From positions 288,853 through 352,852 of the forward strand of contig JAIXWR010000021.1 of the NCBI GenBank assembly GCA_027491155.1: DNA of 64,000 nt. The letters run 5' to 3'. The position numbers were made by a program, and so were the translations under genes. The stretch's first letter is position 1; every line of letters starts with the position of its first letter. Shown here in pieces: positions 40,201 through 45,030 of the stretch. The stretch is from Verrucomicrobiaceae bacterium (GTDB lineage Bacteria; Verrucomicrobiota; Verrucomicrobiia; Verrucomicrobiales; Akkermansiaceae). The notes beneath the pieces were generated by a model. That model searched no databases. It saw only the letters and a program-made list of their open reading frames with translations, and was not told the origin of the DNA.

Positions 40201-40869
40201 AGCTACACGGTGAATGCCGCGACCTTCGGCGATCCGGTGTATCCCGGCCAGTTGACGCTTTCGGTCCAGCTCGTCGATGGCAGCCCGCTGCCGCCCGCCG
40301 GCTGGCTCAGCTTCAATCCGGCCACGCGGGTCTTCAGCGGCACGCCCACCGCCGCGGAGCGCCGCAACTACAGCCTGCGCCTGGTCGCCACCAATCCGCT
40401 CGGCACCCAGGTCACCTCGAACGTGTTCCAGATCGCGTTGCAAACCACCGCGCCGGAGTCGCTCGGGAGTGCCTACGCCCAGTGGGCTGCGGCCCAGTTC
40501 CCGGCCGGCGTGCTCGCCAACCCGGCGCTGCAGGCCACGGTCTGGGGCCAGGATGCCGATGCCGACAAGGACCGGCTGCCCAACCTGCTCGAGATGCTCT
40601 TCGGCCTCGATCCGGAATCCCCCGACAAGGCCGCGCTCGGCTTCACCCGCCTCAGCGCCACCCAGTACACGCTGACCTTCCCGCGGGCGGCTGGCTTCCC
40701 GGCGGACGAGGTCAGGGTGGAGTGGTCCACCAACAACACCGCTTGGACCAGCGCGGGTGTCACCCTGGTTTCCCAACCCGAAGTGGGCGGCATCGTCCCG
40801 ACCACCGCCACCATCATCTCTCCGTCGCCCCAGGCACGGGTCTTCGTCCGCGTCGTCGCCGGCGATTGA
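28282..40869 (+). CDS. Gene F: 4,195-residue secreted cadherin-like / beta-helix / FG-GAP giant
   Basis: Start ATG 28282 opens a signal peptide (MFPPRLLSLLACLALSGVAAA); a GTG at 28252 overlapping gene E is the alternative. In order: cadherin-like domains (about residues 20-760, with repeated VNDAP/VNDSP junctions); a right-handed beta-helix of the polymorphic-outer-membrane-protein type (763-1116, starting TSILDDETVPGTLRHAVANA); a lamin-tail-like domain (1124-1250, LLIHEIFPSATLNNQFIEFY); many VLANDxxxx-type cadherin/tandem repeats (1300-2895) holding three HGL/YNG modules; five tandem ~125-residue repeats (2898-3525); an FG-GAP integrin-like propeller (3530-3950, FGQAVVIDGDVMVVGAPNAD); a putative Ig domain (3954-4055); and a C-terminal domain with DADADKDRLPNLLEMLFGLDP. 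It is probably an adhesin or surface scaffold. Confidence 0.9.
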   Translation: MFPPRLLSLLACLALSGVAAAAPPTLTAIDVIDGANEDQNTTISYAALAAAADEADADNDPIEFRYESTIAGTLRKNGGVVPTNGLLDVGESWVWTPPANANGVIEAFRVRAFANGQESATDIVVSIDVTAVNDAPSFTGSNETVAEDSGAFSQTGWATSISEGPADESGQTTSFTITSNSNPALFSVAPALTATGTLTFTPAPNENGSATIGVRISDSGGTANGGVNQSAIQNYTITVTPQPDSPTIAATFNGTSASPFVDTPAGPPGEGGPAAAQAVFSAVTIGDVDHNKPSADNQIVVVTIPTAAETYGTFSLPGSTVATVSGGKTYTLPAQSPANAAADLLDAKFTPLANVNPVGLYNFDIDVTVRDSTARTAATPTTALYVRSVNDSPTANASLAVASITDAGPVSPFRLNVNDVDAGDSFSVTITETSATARGALSATTVTGNAAQIAAAIQALVYTPFQQGSNVTATFDVDVTDVHPDTTTGTPVKRTLSLPIQFVNDPPEFTGVTTALIRMTDDPGAPPVFPFSAITILDGDPGQTLTVTLSLGDPAQGSFTGPDFTSPNVITGTASAITTKLRQVRFVPTPGRIPVNSSETVTITIRINDSTVNVSNSQTQVEVTAVDGAPSLLYNGNPVFPTSSNPALIDPSTGPKPFAQVSIADVGQVEVTVALDTVAKGSLANLGAFVETPAGSRRYRFTGTAAAAQTAIRAINYVINPSYLFPPNQPGRTDFTITASDSALNLTTRTLPILLKSDARAFLVTSILDDETVPGTLRHAVANAANNDAIVFALPSYPATIRLNKAKGPLVLTKHLSFRGPGADKLTISGDSNANATTDTGDVQLFRIFASAEIRGLRLARGFGDTGGAAFVGRLDPASAPGSLILEDCVIANCLASQWGGAVDVFDASLTVSRCVFENNALNASAGLGGGAVSLYTNQACSFTNTTFSGNSQAAPTGYGGGALYIENDTPTRFVQTTVSHCTFAGNLDASNNGSSIHNNVSNSRVLLRNNIFADFSARNLKVAGGAEMLSGGGNISNDNTTTDFIQGGVPQLAVLLNQLTDKRNLNPRLAPIGTVEGNTRGHRLLPDSPAINAGIAGVAATDQRGVIRNASTDMGALDADALGKLLIHEIFPSATLNNQFIEFYMPRDQAGLDLAGYEVWIDGTKRHTFAPLVIAPGHGLVLAETNATTAPGSTPVIVVDEDLDLLERGRIELRTPFAAGNQVVEAVSFVAAFAKATTPSDTENYPGNSITLAPQYQGAAFVPHGLVQPPPNGGVLLTADGSDTSPGADTASTPFGEANAYPIATLDSFEVTEDVPQTLAVRANDLDADGADELFIVDLNPTLVVPVPGSNKESITTTSGAAATITPAGSPLRGTAIGFDPRVAFNHLPEGARFTETFAYTIVDVGGGAVGGYTDGGSTTTVVHAPAHRLTAGASVTIRATDIPAYNATHAITVVDEDRFSIPVAFAGNPAPLQRGRWQAADLRSPSARSQALVQVSVLGRNDPPTPAADLVATNEDTVLRVFGDPRASSVALDTDPLYPAPRTFNGTGILANDTDPDTDASTFTALRVIGVCQAQAIGGYSGTAGASPVTVNAPAHGLASGTTVLISGYGGHPSYNGYHVVTVTGPDTFTLPVAFVDNAATMGLWTVLNNTNRLSTTSKDGAAVTLEIRANRGQTNIVYNPRPSAWLDGLADGESSTDTFYYAVEDNRGAVSLALLSVTVAGVNNDPVPGDNPPGSSVLDPLLTGGTTKPQLLDGSDVVHLLPAAGTPGRVDVTIRPPGGATGDLVVIAGIDQTHEDAELDLASADLLANDSDVDRSDVLRLEIRAGQQLSREGAAIRLSTDGATLTYDPTNAAALQALAFKERVIDTFEVTVFDGIARVNTLVAVLVEGRNDTPTTNNLALTIDEETLLEVPTPGLLLSGNDIDQNTQLPDNRKFLNPTNAFPTNVFAAKVNVLLDRRDGDIDSFAPVSGTPGATAVVSTGHGLVSGEEVVLLGSGALTGQFVVTRIDADTFSIPVAWDGGFASLGGGSWTVLASTFQYDPRDSVFSDLPGGPTFTLQGLAVGETFVDSYNYTLLDGSFLFANDDIYRIEADRSDIELKVLLNDTSLEGLATGRRIVELGPLSGGGSAVLSGDQSVIYTPETGFVGDEVFTYTIEDNLGNRDTAMVTARVTIDRLNGNLRANTDRFTVAAGQAPLVDVLANDSIIPATGDPLTLVSVSTAPDKGGQAVIENGKIRYTPNPAVVVFPYTETFEYVMDGGGTTSATATVEMVVVNRANTLNVRADAFSVPAGSVSNALNVLENDNILPGNGEDLEIVSVTAAANGTVAVSAGVALTYTPAAGFVGTDTFSYSVTDGLGGTGTAQVTVKVGFLTVNGDIFSVAFDDPGKTTDDGTVALDVLANDNVLQGGNGQLVITGVSPSSATIGTIGVTPGGASLTFDPAAGVTGQRDFTYTVSDGGGRSATGTVTVVVIAGGIRASSDFFTVQGDSEGTELAVLPNDLRISELPGELSIAAIGTGLDAPDQGGTVEISADFKKLLYTPATGFRGVESFTYTVTDGDSTDTARVSVRSTDGEMVAGDDAFLVFRGSTDNRLAVLLNDLVIPDGGQLLFVTAVGDDPANLSNPPQRGTLEIIEEGAALRYTPNPLSPAGNYVETFTYEISAGGTERREASIRIEVLERAGARALETNHDRFSVRSDSTGTLLPVLANDSVLPANASEWIITEVTAPANGAVQIVGTNLIYAPQPGFVGTDVFTYKVSDGFGGTGQADVAVKVGDISVSDDHFTLVAEDGPLDLDVTANDGILRTSFPATPLPSQADFTLTTARPITLVPANAGSAVVNGSRVRYTPDDSFTGRATLTYWVQDDSGNEYPGIARLDQRAEGEHRSTSTVSITVTGVNDAPRMVNAETNAVNDKSNLRPFPDVTVIEYDSQRLEPVTVRVSFDAVRGILAGGGFNPVSPGLIEFTGTAAEATVALRALVFTPTTDRITVGTTEGTRFTVSMDDGQVTTPVIEDSTVTTVTPINDAPSLLNAVPTATDDKTPAKPFPASTFVEIDDLTVQPLEVIITFPGDRGFFTGAFTEVSPGVIKFNGTAAQATTAIRGLVYTPVENRITVGTTEDTVFSVSIDDGFTTVPVIVETGVMTVTPINDAPVLTGTGPRATNDKTPIAPFPAVTLTEVDDLTIQPLEVTVRYEGDHGTLAGPGFTQTSPGVVVFNGTGADATTALRGLVYTPFIDRILIGTTETTTFTVEIDDGFTPALITDSNTVLTVTPVNDAPQLLGAVPTATNDKTPVNPFAISTVVEFDNLGLQLVRVRISFPANQGILAGPGFTLIGPGLLEFYGTAADATIAIRNLVFTPFLDRITVGTTENTRFTVSLDDGVVPTPVIVDTAVTTVTPVNDIPVITGTVGDQELYQRSTLRPFVGVNITDIDDLGLQPLEITVQLDGAIKGFFTNLGGFVLVSEGSGTYRFTSTPAAVSEALRGLVFVPTPGTRVTPTSPEIVGMSISINDRFAAPVVDTVTTVEVLHAEVDRLLALDALGADASQAAAGFGASSAISRDTLVIGSPQRDIPAIDAGRVYVHERNSGFGAPWGQVASFSGSDTVAGDLFGQAVVIDGDVMVVGAPNADLTQPNVGSAYVFRRNPTNANAWTQVAKIVPPAINTNGNDNFGAALALQGDTLLVGAPGANLTSAPRSGRVFAFRMATGNPAVWNLTQTIVALDNRASGLINDNEFFGSAIAIDGNTAVIGAHGANRAGASAQWNFGAAYVQTRPDATGIWTEVKRLDEFADTEVKAYSGFGFSVDISGDTIAVGVHATTAPFGTVKPGRARLYDRNTGGANQWGLVQEVVPSDSLVSIHFGRSVAIANNLLLVGSPGGSEGTTDLRGFVEVVRRTPGEVPVWQTIDRVTQSAPGTADRYGHSVALDGFSGVAGANSDGANTLNAATAGTARVFQFQYDLGPRLAIPVPDRLAVQDAAFSYTVNAATFGDPVYPGQLTLSVQLVDGSPLPPAGWLSFNPATRVFSGTPTAAERRNYSLRLVATNPLGTQVTSNVFQIALQTTAPESLGSAYAQWAAAQFPAGVLANPALQATVWGQDADADKDRLPNLLEMLFGLDPESPDKAALGFTRLSATQYTLTFPRAAGFPADEVRVEWSTNNTAWTSAGVTLVSQPEVGGIVPTTATIISPSPQARVFVRVVAGD
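32512..32718 (+). repeat. HGL/YNG module 1 of gene F
   Basis: Reads VGGYTDGGSTTTVVHAPAH, then RL, YNATHAITVVDEDRFSIPV and RGRW. It splits a cadherin-like domain: TFAYTIVDVGGG before it and RSQALVQVSVLGRNDPP after it read as one continuous domain if the module is removed. Confidence 0.75.
33016..33222 (+). repeat. HGL/YNG module 2 of gene F
   Basis: Reads IGGYSGTAGASPVTVNAPAH, GLASGTTVLISGYG, YNGYHVVTVTGPDTFTLPV and MGLW, 207 bases like the neighbouring copies. It interrupts a domain that begins GTGILANDTDPDTDASTF. Confidence 0.75.
34174..34380 (+). repeat. HGL/YNG module 3 of gene F
   Basis: Reads IDSFAPVSGTPGATAVVSTG, HGLVSGEEVVLLGSG, FVVTRIDADTFSIPVAW and GGSW. YNG has been lost (ALTGQ), making this the most degenerate copy in gene F. 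Confidence 0.7.
36973..38856 (+). repeat. Five tandem ~125-residue repeats in gene F
   Basis: Repeat starts at 36973, 37348, 37720, 38095 and 38470 give spacings of 375, 372, 375 and 375 bases. Each unit begins NDAP or NDIP, then has NDKTP--PF, a beta-strand pair, FxGTAAxATxAxRxLVxTP, RITVGTTExTxF, and ends VTTVTPxVN or close to it. The last unit is the most diverged. The even spacing and high similarity point to duplication within this gene. Confidence 0.85.
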
Positions 40870-40934
40870 AAACAGTCTCCCCACCGCAAGCCCTCCGGGG
40901 CCCGAACCACCACCCACACCCGTACACCGCTTCC

Positions 40935-41693
40935 ATGAAACTGCTGACCACCTTTGCCACGCTTGTCGTGCTCGCATTCTCGCCCGCCGCCTCCGCCCAG
41001 GCCACCCGCACCTGGGTCTCCGGCGTGGGTGACGATGCCAACCCGGGCAGCCGCACGGCCCCTTGCAAAACCTTCGCCGGAGCCATCTCCAAGACCGCCG
41101 AGAAAGGCGTCATCACCGTCCTCGACCCCGGCGGCTTCGGCTCGGTCACCATCACCAAGTCGATCACCATCGACGGCGGCGGCGCCGAAGGCGGCGTCCT
41201 CTCCGCCGGCACCAACGGCATCGTGATCAACGCCGATGCCGACGACGTGATCATCCTCCGCAACCTCCAGATCGAAGGCGTCGGCACCGGCCTCACCGGC
41301 CTGATCATCCTCAACGCCGGCGCGGTCTACCTCGAGAACTGCCGCATCCAGGGCTTCGCCAACGGCATCGTCGAAACCACCTCCGCCACCACCGGCACCC
41401 AGATCTTCCTGCGCGACAGCTTCGTGCAGGAGTGCGAGGGCAACGGCATCTCGCTCGGCCCGGTGGAAGGGGCGGCTTCCGTGCTCTTCCTCGACCGCAG
41501 CCGCGTCCAGGGTTGCGGCGTCGGGATTTCCGTCGGGACCGGCGCCCGCGCCATCCTCAACGAATCCGTGGTCGCCTTCAACGTGGCCGACGGCCTGAAG
41601 AAGGTCGGCTCCGGCCTGATCCAGTCCTACCGGAACAACCGCATCATCGGCAACAGCCCCGACGGCAAGGCGGCCACTCTGTCACCCCGCTGA
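40935..41693 (+). CDS. Gene G: secreted right-handed beta-helix protein
   Basis: A 252-residue protein with a signal peptide (MKLLTTFATLVVLAFSPAASA). The mature start RTWVSGVGDDANPGSRTAPC followed by KTFAGAISKTAEKGVITVLD is a widely distributed family signature, and regular NxxI/GxxxxG spacing afterward builds about eight beta-helix coils (GVGTGLTGLIILNAGAVYLE). Cys occurs at several turn positions. It may be a surface polysaccharide-binding or adhesive protein; family members have no proven function. It ends the run, 65 bases after gene F. The next gene is convergent with 24 bases between stops and no clear terminator. Confidence 0.85.
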   Translation: MKLLTTFATLVVLAFSPAASAQATRTWVSGVGDDANPGSRTAPCKTFAGAISKTAEKGVITVLDPGGFGSVTITKSITIDGGGAEGGVLSAGTNGIVINADADDVIILRNLQIEGVGTGLTGLIILNAGAVYLENCRIQGFANGIVETTSATTGTQIFLRDSFVQECEGNGISLGPVEGAASVLFLDRSRVQGCGVGISVGTGARAILNESVVAFNVADGLKKVGSGLIQSYRNNRIIGNSPDGKAATLSPR

Positions 41694-41717
41694 AGCGCGG
41701 TTGGTCTTATCGCCGGC

Positions 41718-43007
41718 TCACGGCTTCCCGCCGATGCGGTACACGTGCGACTTGGTCCGCAGGTAGAGCGATCCGCCGTCCAGCGCCGGGGAGGCCATGA
41801 AGCCGTCCTCCAGCGGATTGCTCGATACCAGCTTCATGTCCGGGCCCGGCAGCACCACCTTGGTGTCGCCTTCCTCGCTCGTGAAATACAGGTGCCCGTC
41901 GGCGTGGACGCCCGACGACGAGTAGCGTCCGCCCAGCGGGATCGATCCCTCGATCCGCCCGCTCGCCGCGTCGATCCGGCTGACGATGCCCAGTTCCGAA
42001 ATCACGTAGATCTTGCCGCCGACGACCAGCGGCGAGGAAAGGGTGGGGATCCGCTTGAAGACGTCCCACTCGACATGGGTGCGGGTGACGTCGCCTTTCA
42101 AGGAGCCGTCCAGCCGCACGCCGAGCAGGCGGGCCTTGCCGAAGCCGGTGTTGATGATGGCCATCTTGTCGCCGAGGAAGACCGGGCTCGCGGCGTTCGA
42201 GTAGCCGTCGTAGGTCACCTTCCACAGCTCCTCGCCGGTGGCGGCATCGTAACCGAAGCACGCCTTCGCGCCGGGGCTGACCAGTTGGACCCGACCGCCG
42301 GTGGTGACGAAGCCGGGCGTGGTGTAGGCCTTGCGGAAGTCGCCGTCGCCGCGGATCACGCCGCCGGCCTCCACGTCGCCGAAGTCGGTGCTGCGGTCGG
42401 TTTTCCACACCGTCTTCCCGGTCTTGCGGTCCAGCGCGGCGAGATACTGCACGTCCACCCCGTCCATGGTCAGGATCAGGTTCTCGCCGTGAAGCACCAC
42501 CGAGGACCCCGGCCCGCGGAAATGGCGGCAGGGGAGGTCGCGGCGCTGCCAGACCACCTTGCCGGTCGCGCGGTCCAGCGCGGCGGTGCCGTAGCTGCCG
42601 AAGTGAATATAGACCCGCTCGCTGTCGATGGCCGGGGAACAGGAGCCGTAGCAGTTCACCGCGTTGCCCAGCGGCTCCGGCGCCTCGTTCTCAAAAAGCA
42701 GCAGGTCGTGGAGCTTGCGGCCGCTCGCCTTGTCGAGGCAGACGGCGGACATCTTCTTGCCGTCCGGCGTCGCGTTCGAAAGCCAGACCTGGTCGCCCAT
42801 CACGACGGGTGTCGACCAGGCCTTTCCGGGCACCGGGGTTTTCCACACGACGTTCTCCGTTTCGCTCCACTTCGTCGGAAAGCCGTGTAGCGCGCCGTCG
42901 GCACGCGGCGGATAGACACCGTCGCCGCCCGGCCCGCGGAACTGCGGCCAGTCCGCGAGGGCGGGGGAGATTCCGGTCAACCCGATGACGATCCAGCGCT
43001 TGAGCAT
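41718..43007 (-). CDS. Secreted PQQ-like beta-propeller protein
   Basis: A 429-residue protein with a signal peptide from the ATG ending at 43007 (MLKRWIVIGLTGISPALADW). The mature part starts PQFRGPGGDGVYPP and contains repeated propeller blades with the PQQ-like pattern LDxxTGKxVWxxxx (ALDRATGKVVWQRRD, ALDRKTGKTVWKTDRS, GYDAATGEELWKVT). This family, common in Planctomycetota and Verrucomicrobiota, is usually annotated PQQ-binding-like; cofactor binding here is unproven. No Cys-Cys or calcium-Asp site of true quinoprotein dehydrogenases is evident, so a scaffold or sugar-binding role is as likely as catalysis. Confidence 0.85.
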   Translation of the reverse strand: MLKRWIVIGLTGISPALADWPQFRGPGGDGVYPPRADGALHGFPTKWSETENVVWKTPVPGKAWSTPVVMGDQVWLSNATPDGKKMSAVCLDKASGRKLHDLLLFENEAPEPLGNAVNCYGSCSPAIDSERVYIHFGSYGTAALDRATGKVVWQRRDLPCRHFRGPGSSVVLHGENLILTMDGVDVQYLAALDRKTGKTVWKTDRSTDFGDVEAGGVIRGDGDFRKAYTTPGFVTTGGRVQLVSPGAKACFGYDAATGEELWKVTYDGYSNAASPVFLGDKMAIINTGFGKARLLGVRLDGSLKGDVTRTHVEWDVFKRIPTLSSPLVVGGKIYVISELGIVSRIDAASGRIEGSIPLGGRYSSSGVHADGHLYFTSEEGDTKVVLPGPDMKLVSSNPLEDGFMASPALDGGSLYLRTKSHVYRIGGKP

Positions 43008-43135
43008 CCGCCGAAACTCTCGCCCCGCCCTCCCGCCCGCAAGGCGGAACTCGCCGCCCCGCGGCACCCTTCCGCGGATCCGGCTTGTCGCCGCGGAATC
43101 CCGCGATGGAATGGCCCGCGCCGCCCGCCCTTCGC

Positions 43136-43522
43136 ATGCCTCCTTGGATCGAATACCTCGCCTGCGCCGTCTGCGCCATTTCCGGGGTCCTTTCCGCCGA
43201 AGGCAAACGTATGGACCTCTTCGGCGTGCTCGTGCTGGCGCTGGTCACGGCCGTCGGCGGCGGGACCATCCGCGACCTCTGCCTAGACACCCCGGTCTTC
43301 TGGTTGAAAAGCCCCGGCACCCTGGTGTCGGCCTTGCTCGCCGCCCTCGCGACCTTCGTGCTGGCCCGGGTCGCGCGGATGCCGGACCGCGCCCTGTCGG
43401 TGGCCGACGCCTTCGGCCTCGCCTTGTTCGGGATCGCCGGCACCAAGAAGGCGCTGCTGCTGCGGCTCGCGGCGATGCGCTGGGGCCTGCGCCTGCCGAC
43501 ATTCCGGATGCGCGGCCATTGA
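43136..43522 (+). CDS. UPF0126 (TRIC-like) membrane protein with apparent internal deletion
   Basis: A 128-residue protein starting MPPWIEYLACAVCAISGVLS. The first half fits UPF0126 repeat 1 closely: AEGKRMDLFGVLVLALVTAVGGGTIRD, then the VFWLKSP turn. The second repeat begins (VADAFGLALFGIAGTKKAL) but then jumps directly to LLLRLAAMRWGLRLPTFRMR, which matches the usual end of the family. Normal members are about 200 residues, so about 65-75 residues containing the second glycine motif seem missing in frame. It may be non-functional or a shortened variant. Alternative start: ATG 43085 or 43106. Confidence 0.7.
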   Translation: MPPWIEYLACAVCAISGVLSAEGKRMDLFGVLVLALVTAVGGGTIRDLCLDTPVFWLKSPGTLVSALLAALATFVLARVARMPDRALSVADAFGLALFGIAGTKKALLLRLAAMRWGLRLPTFRMRGH

Positions 43523-43631
43523 GCGGCACCCCGTCCGCAACGCCGCGCTCGCTTCCGCTTCCCGCCCTTGCTACCTCTCTCCCTGCGGCCCTCCGCCGCC
43601 GCCCTTCCGATTTCTTTCCGCTCCGCAACCG

Positions 43632-44879
43632 ATGGCCCGCTCCGACTCCGAAACCCCGCCTTGGGAAGGCCGGCCGCACGCGAGCGCCGGCAAGGTCCTG
43701 CGGCGCCTGGCGCCATGGCTGATCGGCCTCGCGCTGGCGGCCGCGGTCGGCCTGGGACTGAAGCCGAAACCGGTCGAAGTGGAAACCGCCACGGTCGCCC
43801 GCGCACCGCTCACCGTGAGGGTGTCCGAGGAAGGCAAGACCCGCATCCGCAACCGCTACGTGGTCGCCGCCCCGGTCAACGGCCGCATGCGCCGCGTCCC
43901 GCTGAAAGCCGGCGATCCGGTGACCGCAGGGGAAACCCCGCTCACCTCGATCGAACCCGTCGTCGCGCCGCTGCTCGATCCCCGCGCGAAAGTCCTCGCC
44001 GAAGCGATCGTGGCCTCCCGCGAGGCCAACGCCAGCCGCGCCGCCGAAGCCCTGGCCGCCGCGAAAAGCGCCCAGGCCATGGCCGATGCCGACCTGAAGC
44101 GAATCCGCTCGATTTCCGGCGGGGCCGTTTCCGAGGCCGACCGCGACCGCGCGGAAATGGAAGCCTCGATCAAGGCGGCCGACGTCCGCGGTGCCGAGTT
44201 CGCGGTGAAAGTGGCCGGCCACGAACTCGCCCAGGCCCGCGCCGCGCTCGAGCGGCCCACGGTGGCCACGGAGGGAAACGTGATCGACGTGGTGGCCCCG
44301 GTTTCCGGCCGTCTGCTCCAGGTGATGCAGGAAAGCGAGACCGTGGTCGCGGCCGGCACGCCCATCGCGGAGATCGGCGACCCCGCGGACCTCGAGATCG
44401 AGGCGGAAATCCTTTCCCGCGACGCCGTGACGATGAAACCCGGCGACCCCGTGAGTGTCGAACAATGGGGGGGACCGCTCCCGCTGAACGCCCGCGTCCG
44501 CCGCATCGAACCCGCCGCCTTCACCAAGATCTCCGCCCTCGGCGTGGAAGAGCAGCGCGTTTACGTGCTCTGCGACCTCGTCGACCCGCCGGCCGAGGCC
44601 CGGGCGCTCGGCGACCGCTTCCGCGTCGAGGTCCGGATCGCCATCTGGCACCGCGACGACGTCCTCGTCATCCCGGCCGGCGCGCTGTTCCGCGAAGGCA
44701 GCGCTTGGAAAACCTTCGTCCTCCGCGACGGCAAGGCCCGCGCGGTCGAGGTGGAAGCCGGCAGGACCGACGGCCGCCACACCGAGCTGATCTCCGGCCT
44801 CCAGGCCGGGGACGAGGTGCTCCTGCACCCGCCCGACACCGTCAAAGACGGCAGCCCGGTGAAAAAACGCGGGACCTGA
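43632..44879 (+). CDS. HlyD/MacA-type periplasmic efflux adaptor
   Basis: A 415-residue membrane-fusion protein. One N-terminal membrane helix (about residues 29-44, PWLIGLALAAAVGLGL) is followed by the barrel-sandwich half-motif RNRYVVAAPVNGRMRRVPLK, a long helical hairpin at about 115-205 (VAGHELAQARAALERPTV), the second lipoyl half DVVAPVSGRLLQVMQESE, then beta-barrel and membrane-proximal domains (IPAGALFREGSAWKTFVLRDG). Such adaptors link an inner-membrane ABC or RND pump to an outer-membrane channel. No pump or channel gene is next to it, so its partner must be encoded elsewhere. The upstream UPF0126 gene ends 109 bases before. Confidence 0.88.
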   Translation: MARSDSETPPWEGRPHASAGKVLRRLAPWLIGLALAAAVGLGLKPKPVEVETATVARAPLTVRVSEEGKTRIRNRYVVAAPVNGRMRRVPLKAGDPVTAGETPLTSIEPVVAPLLDPRAKVLAEAIVASREANASRAAEALAAAKSAQAMADADLKRIRSISGGAVSEADRDRAEMEASIKAADVRGAEFAVKVAGHELAQARAALERPTVATEGNVIDVVAPVSGRLLQVMQESETVVAAGTPIAEIGDPADLEIEAEILSRDAVTMKPGDPVSVEQWGGPLPLNARVRRIEPAAFTKISALGVEEQRVYVLCDLVDPPAEARALGDRFRVEVRIAIWHRDDVLVIPAGALFREGSAWKTFVLRDGKARAVEVEAGRTDGRHTELISGLQAGDEVLLHPPDTVKDGSPVKKRGT

Positions 44880-45030
44880 AGCAAAAAAAGAACAAGAATC
44901 GTCATTCCCGGTCCTCCGGATCTTGCACGCCCGGCCGCCTTCTTTGATTTTCCCTCAAACCCGTTTCATCCACTCTGCTGACAAATTCGCGGCTGTTCTC
45001 CGGTATCGGGAGCACAAGAATCATCATCCT
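44880..45030. promoter_or_regulatory. Intergenic region with a direct repeat before the cytochrome gene
   Basis: The 151 bases between two same-strand genes hold a direct repeat, ACAAGAATCGTCATTCC at 44892-44908 and ACAAGAATCATCATCCT at 45014-45030, with 14 of 17 bases identical. The second copy abuts the ATG of the next gene. The region is richer in A/T than its neighbours and probably carries the promoter. Confidence 0.35.

Noticed and set aside
28738..40977. Further long minus-strand frames (28738-34236 and 36418-40977) opposite gene F
   Set aside because: Same codon-bias effect as above; low-complexity GDR/AVE/GGV composition and no start or ribosome context.
41063..41800. Overlapping plus-strand frame over gene G
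   Set aside because: Arg/His-rich shadow of the beta-helix gene; gene G has a signal peptide and family signature.
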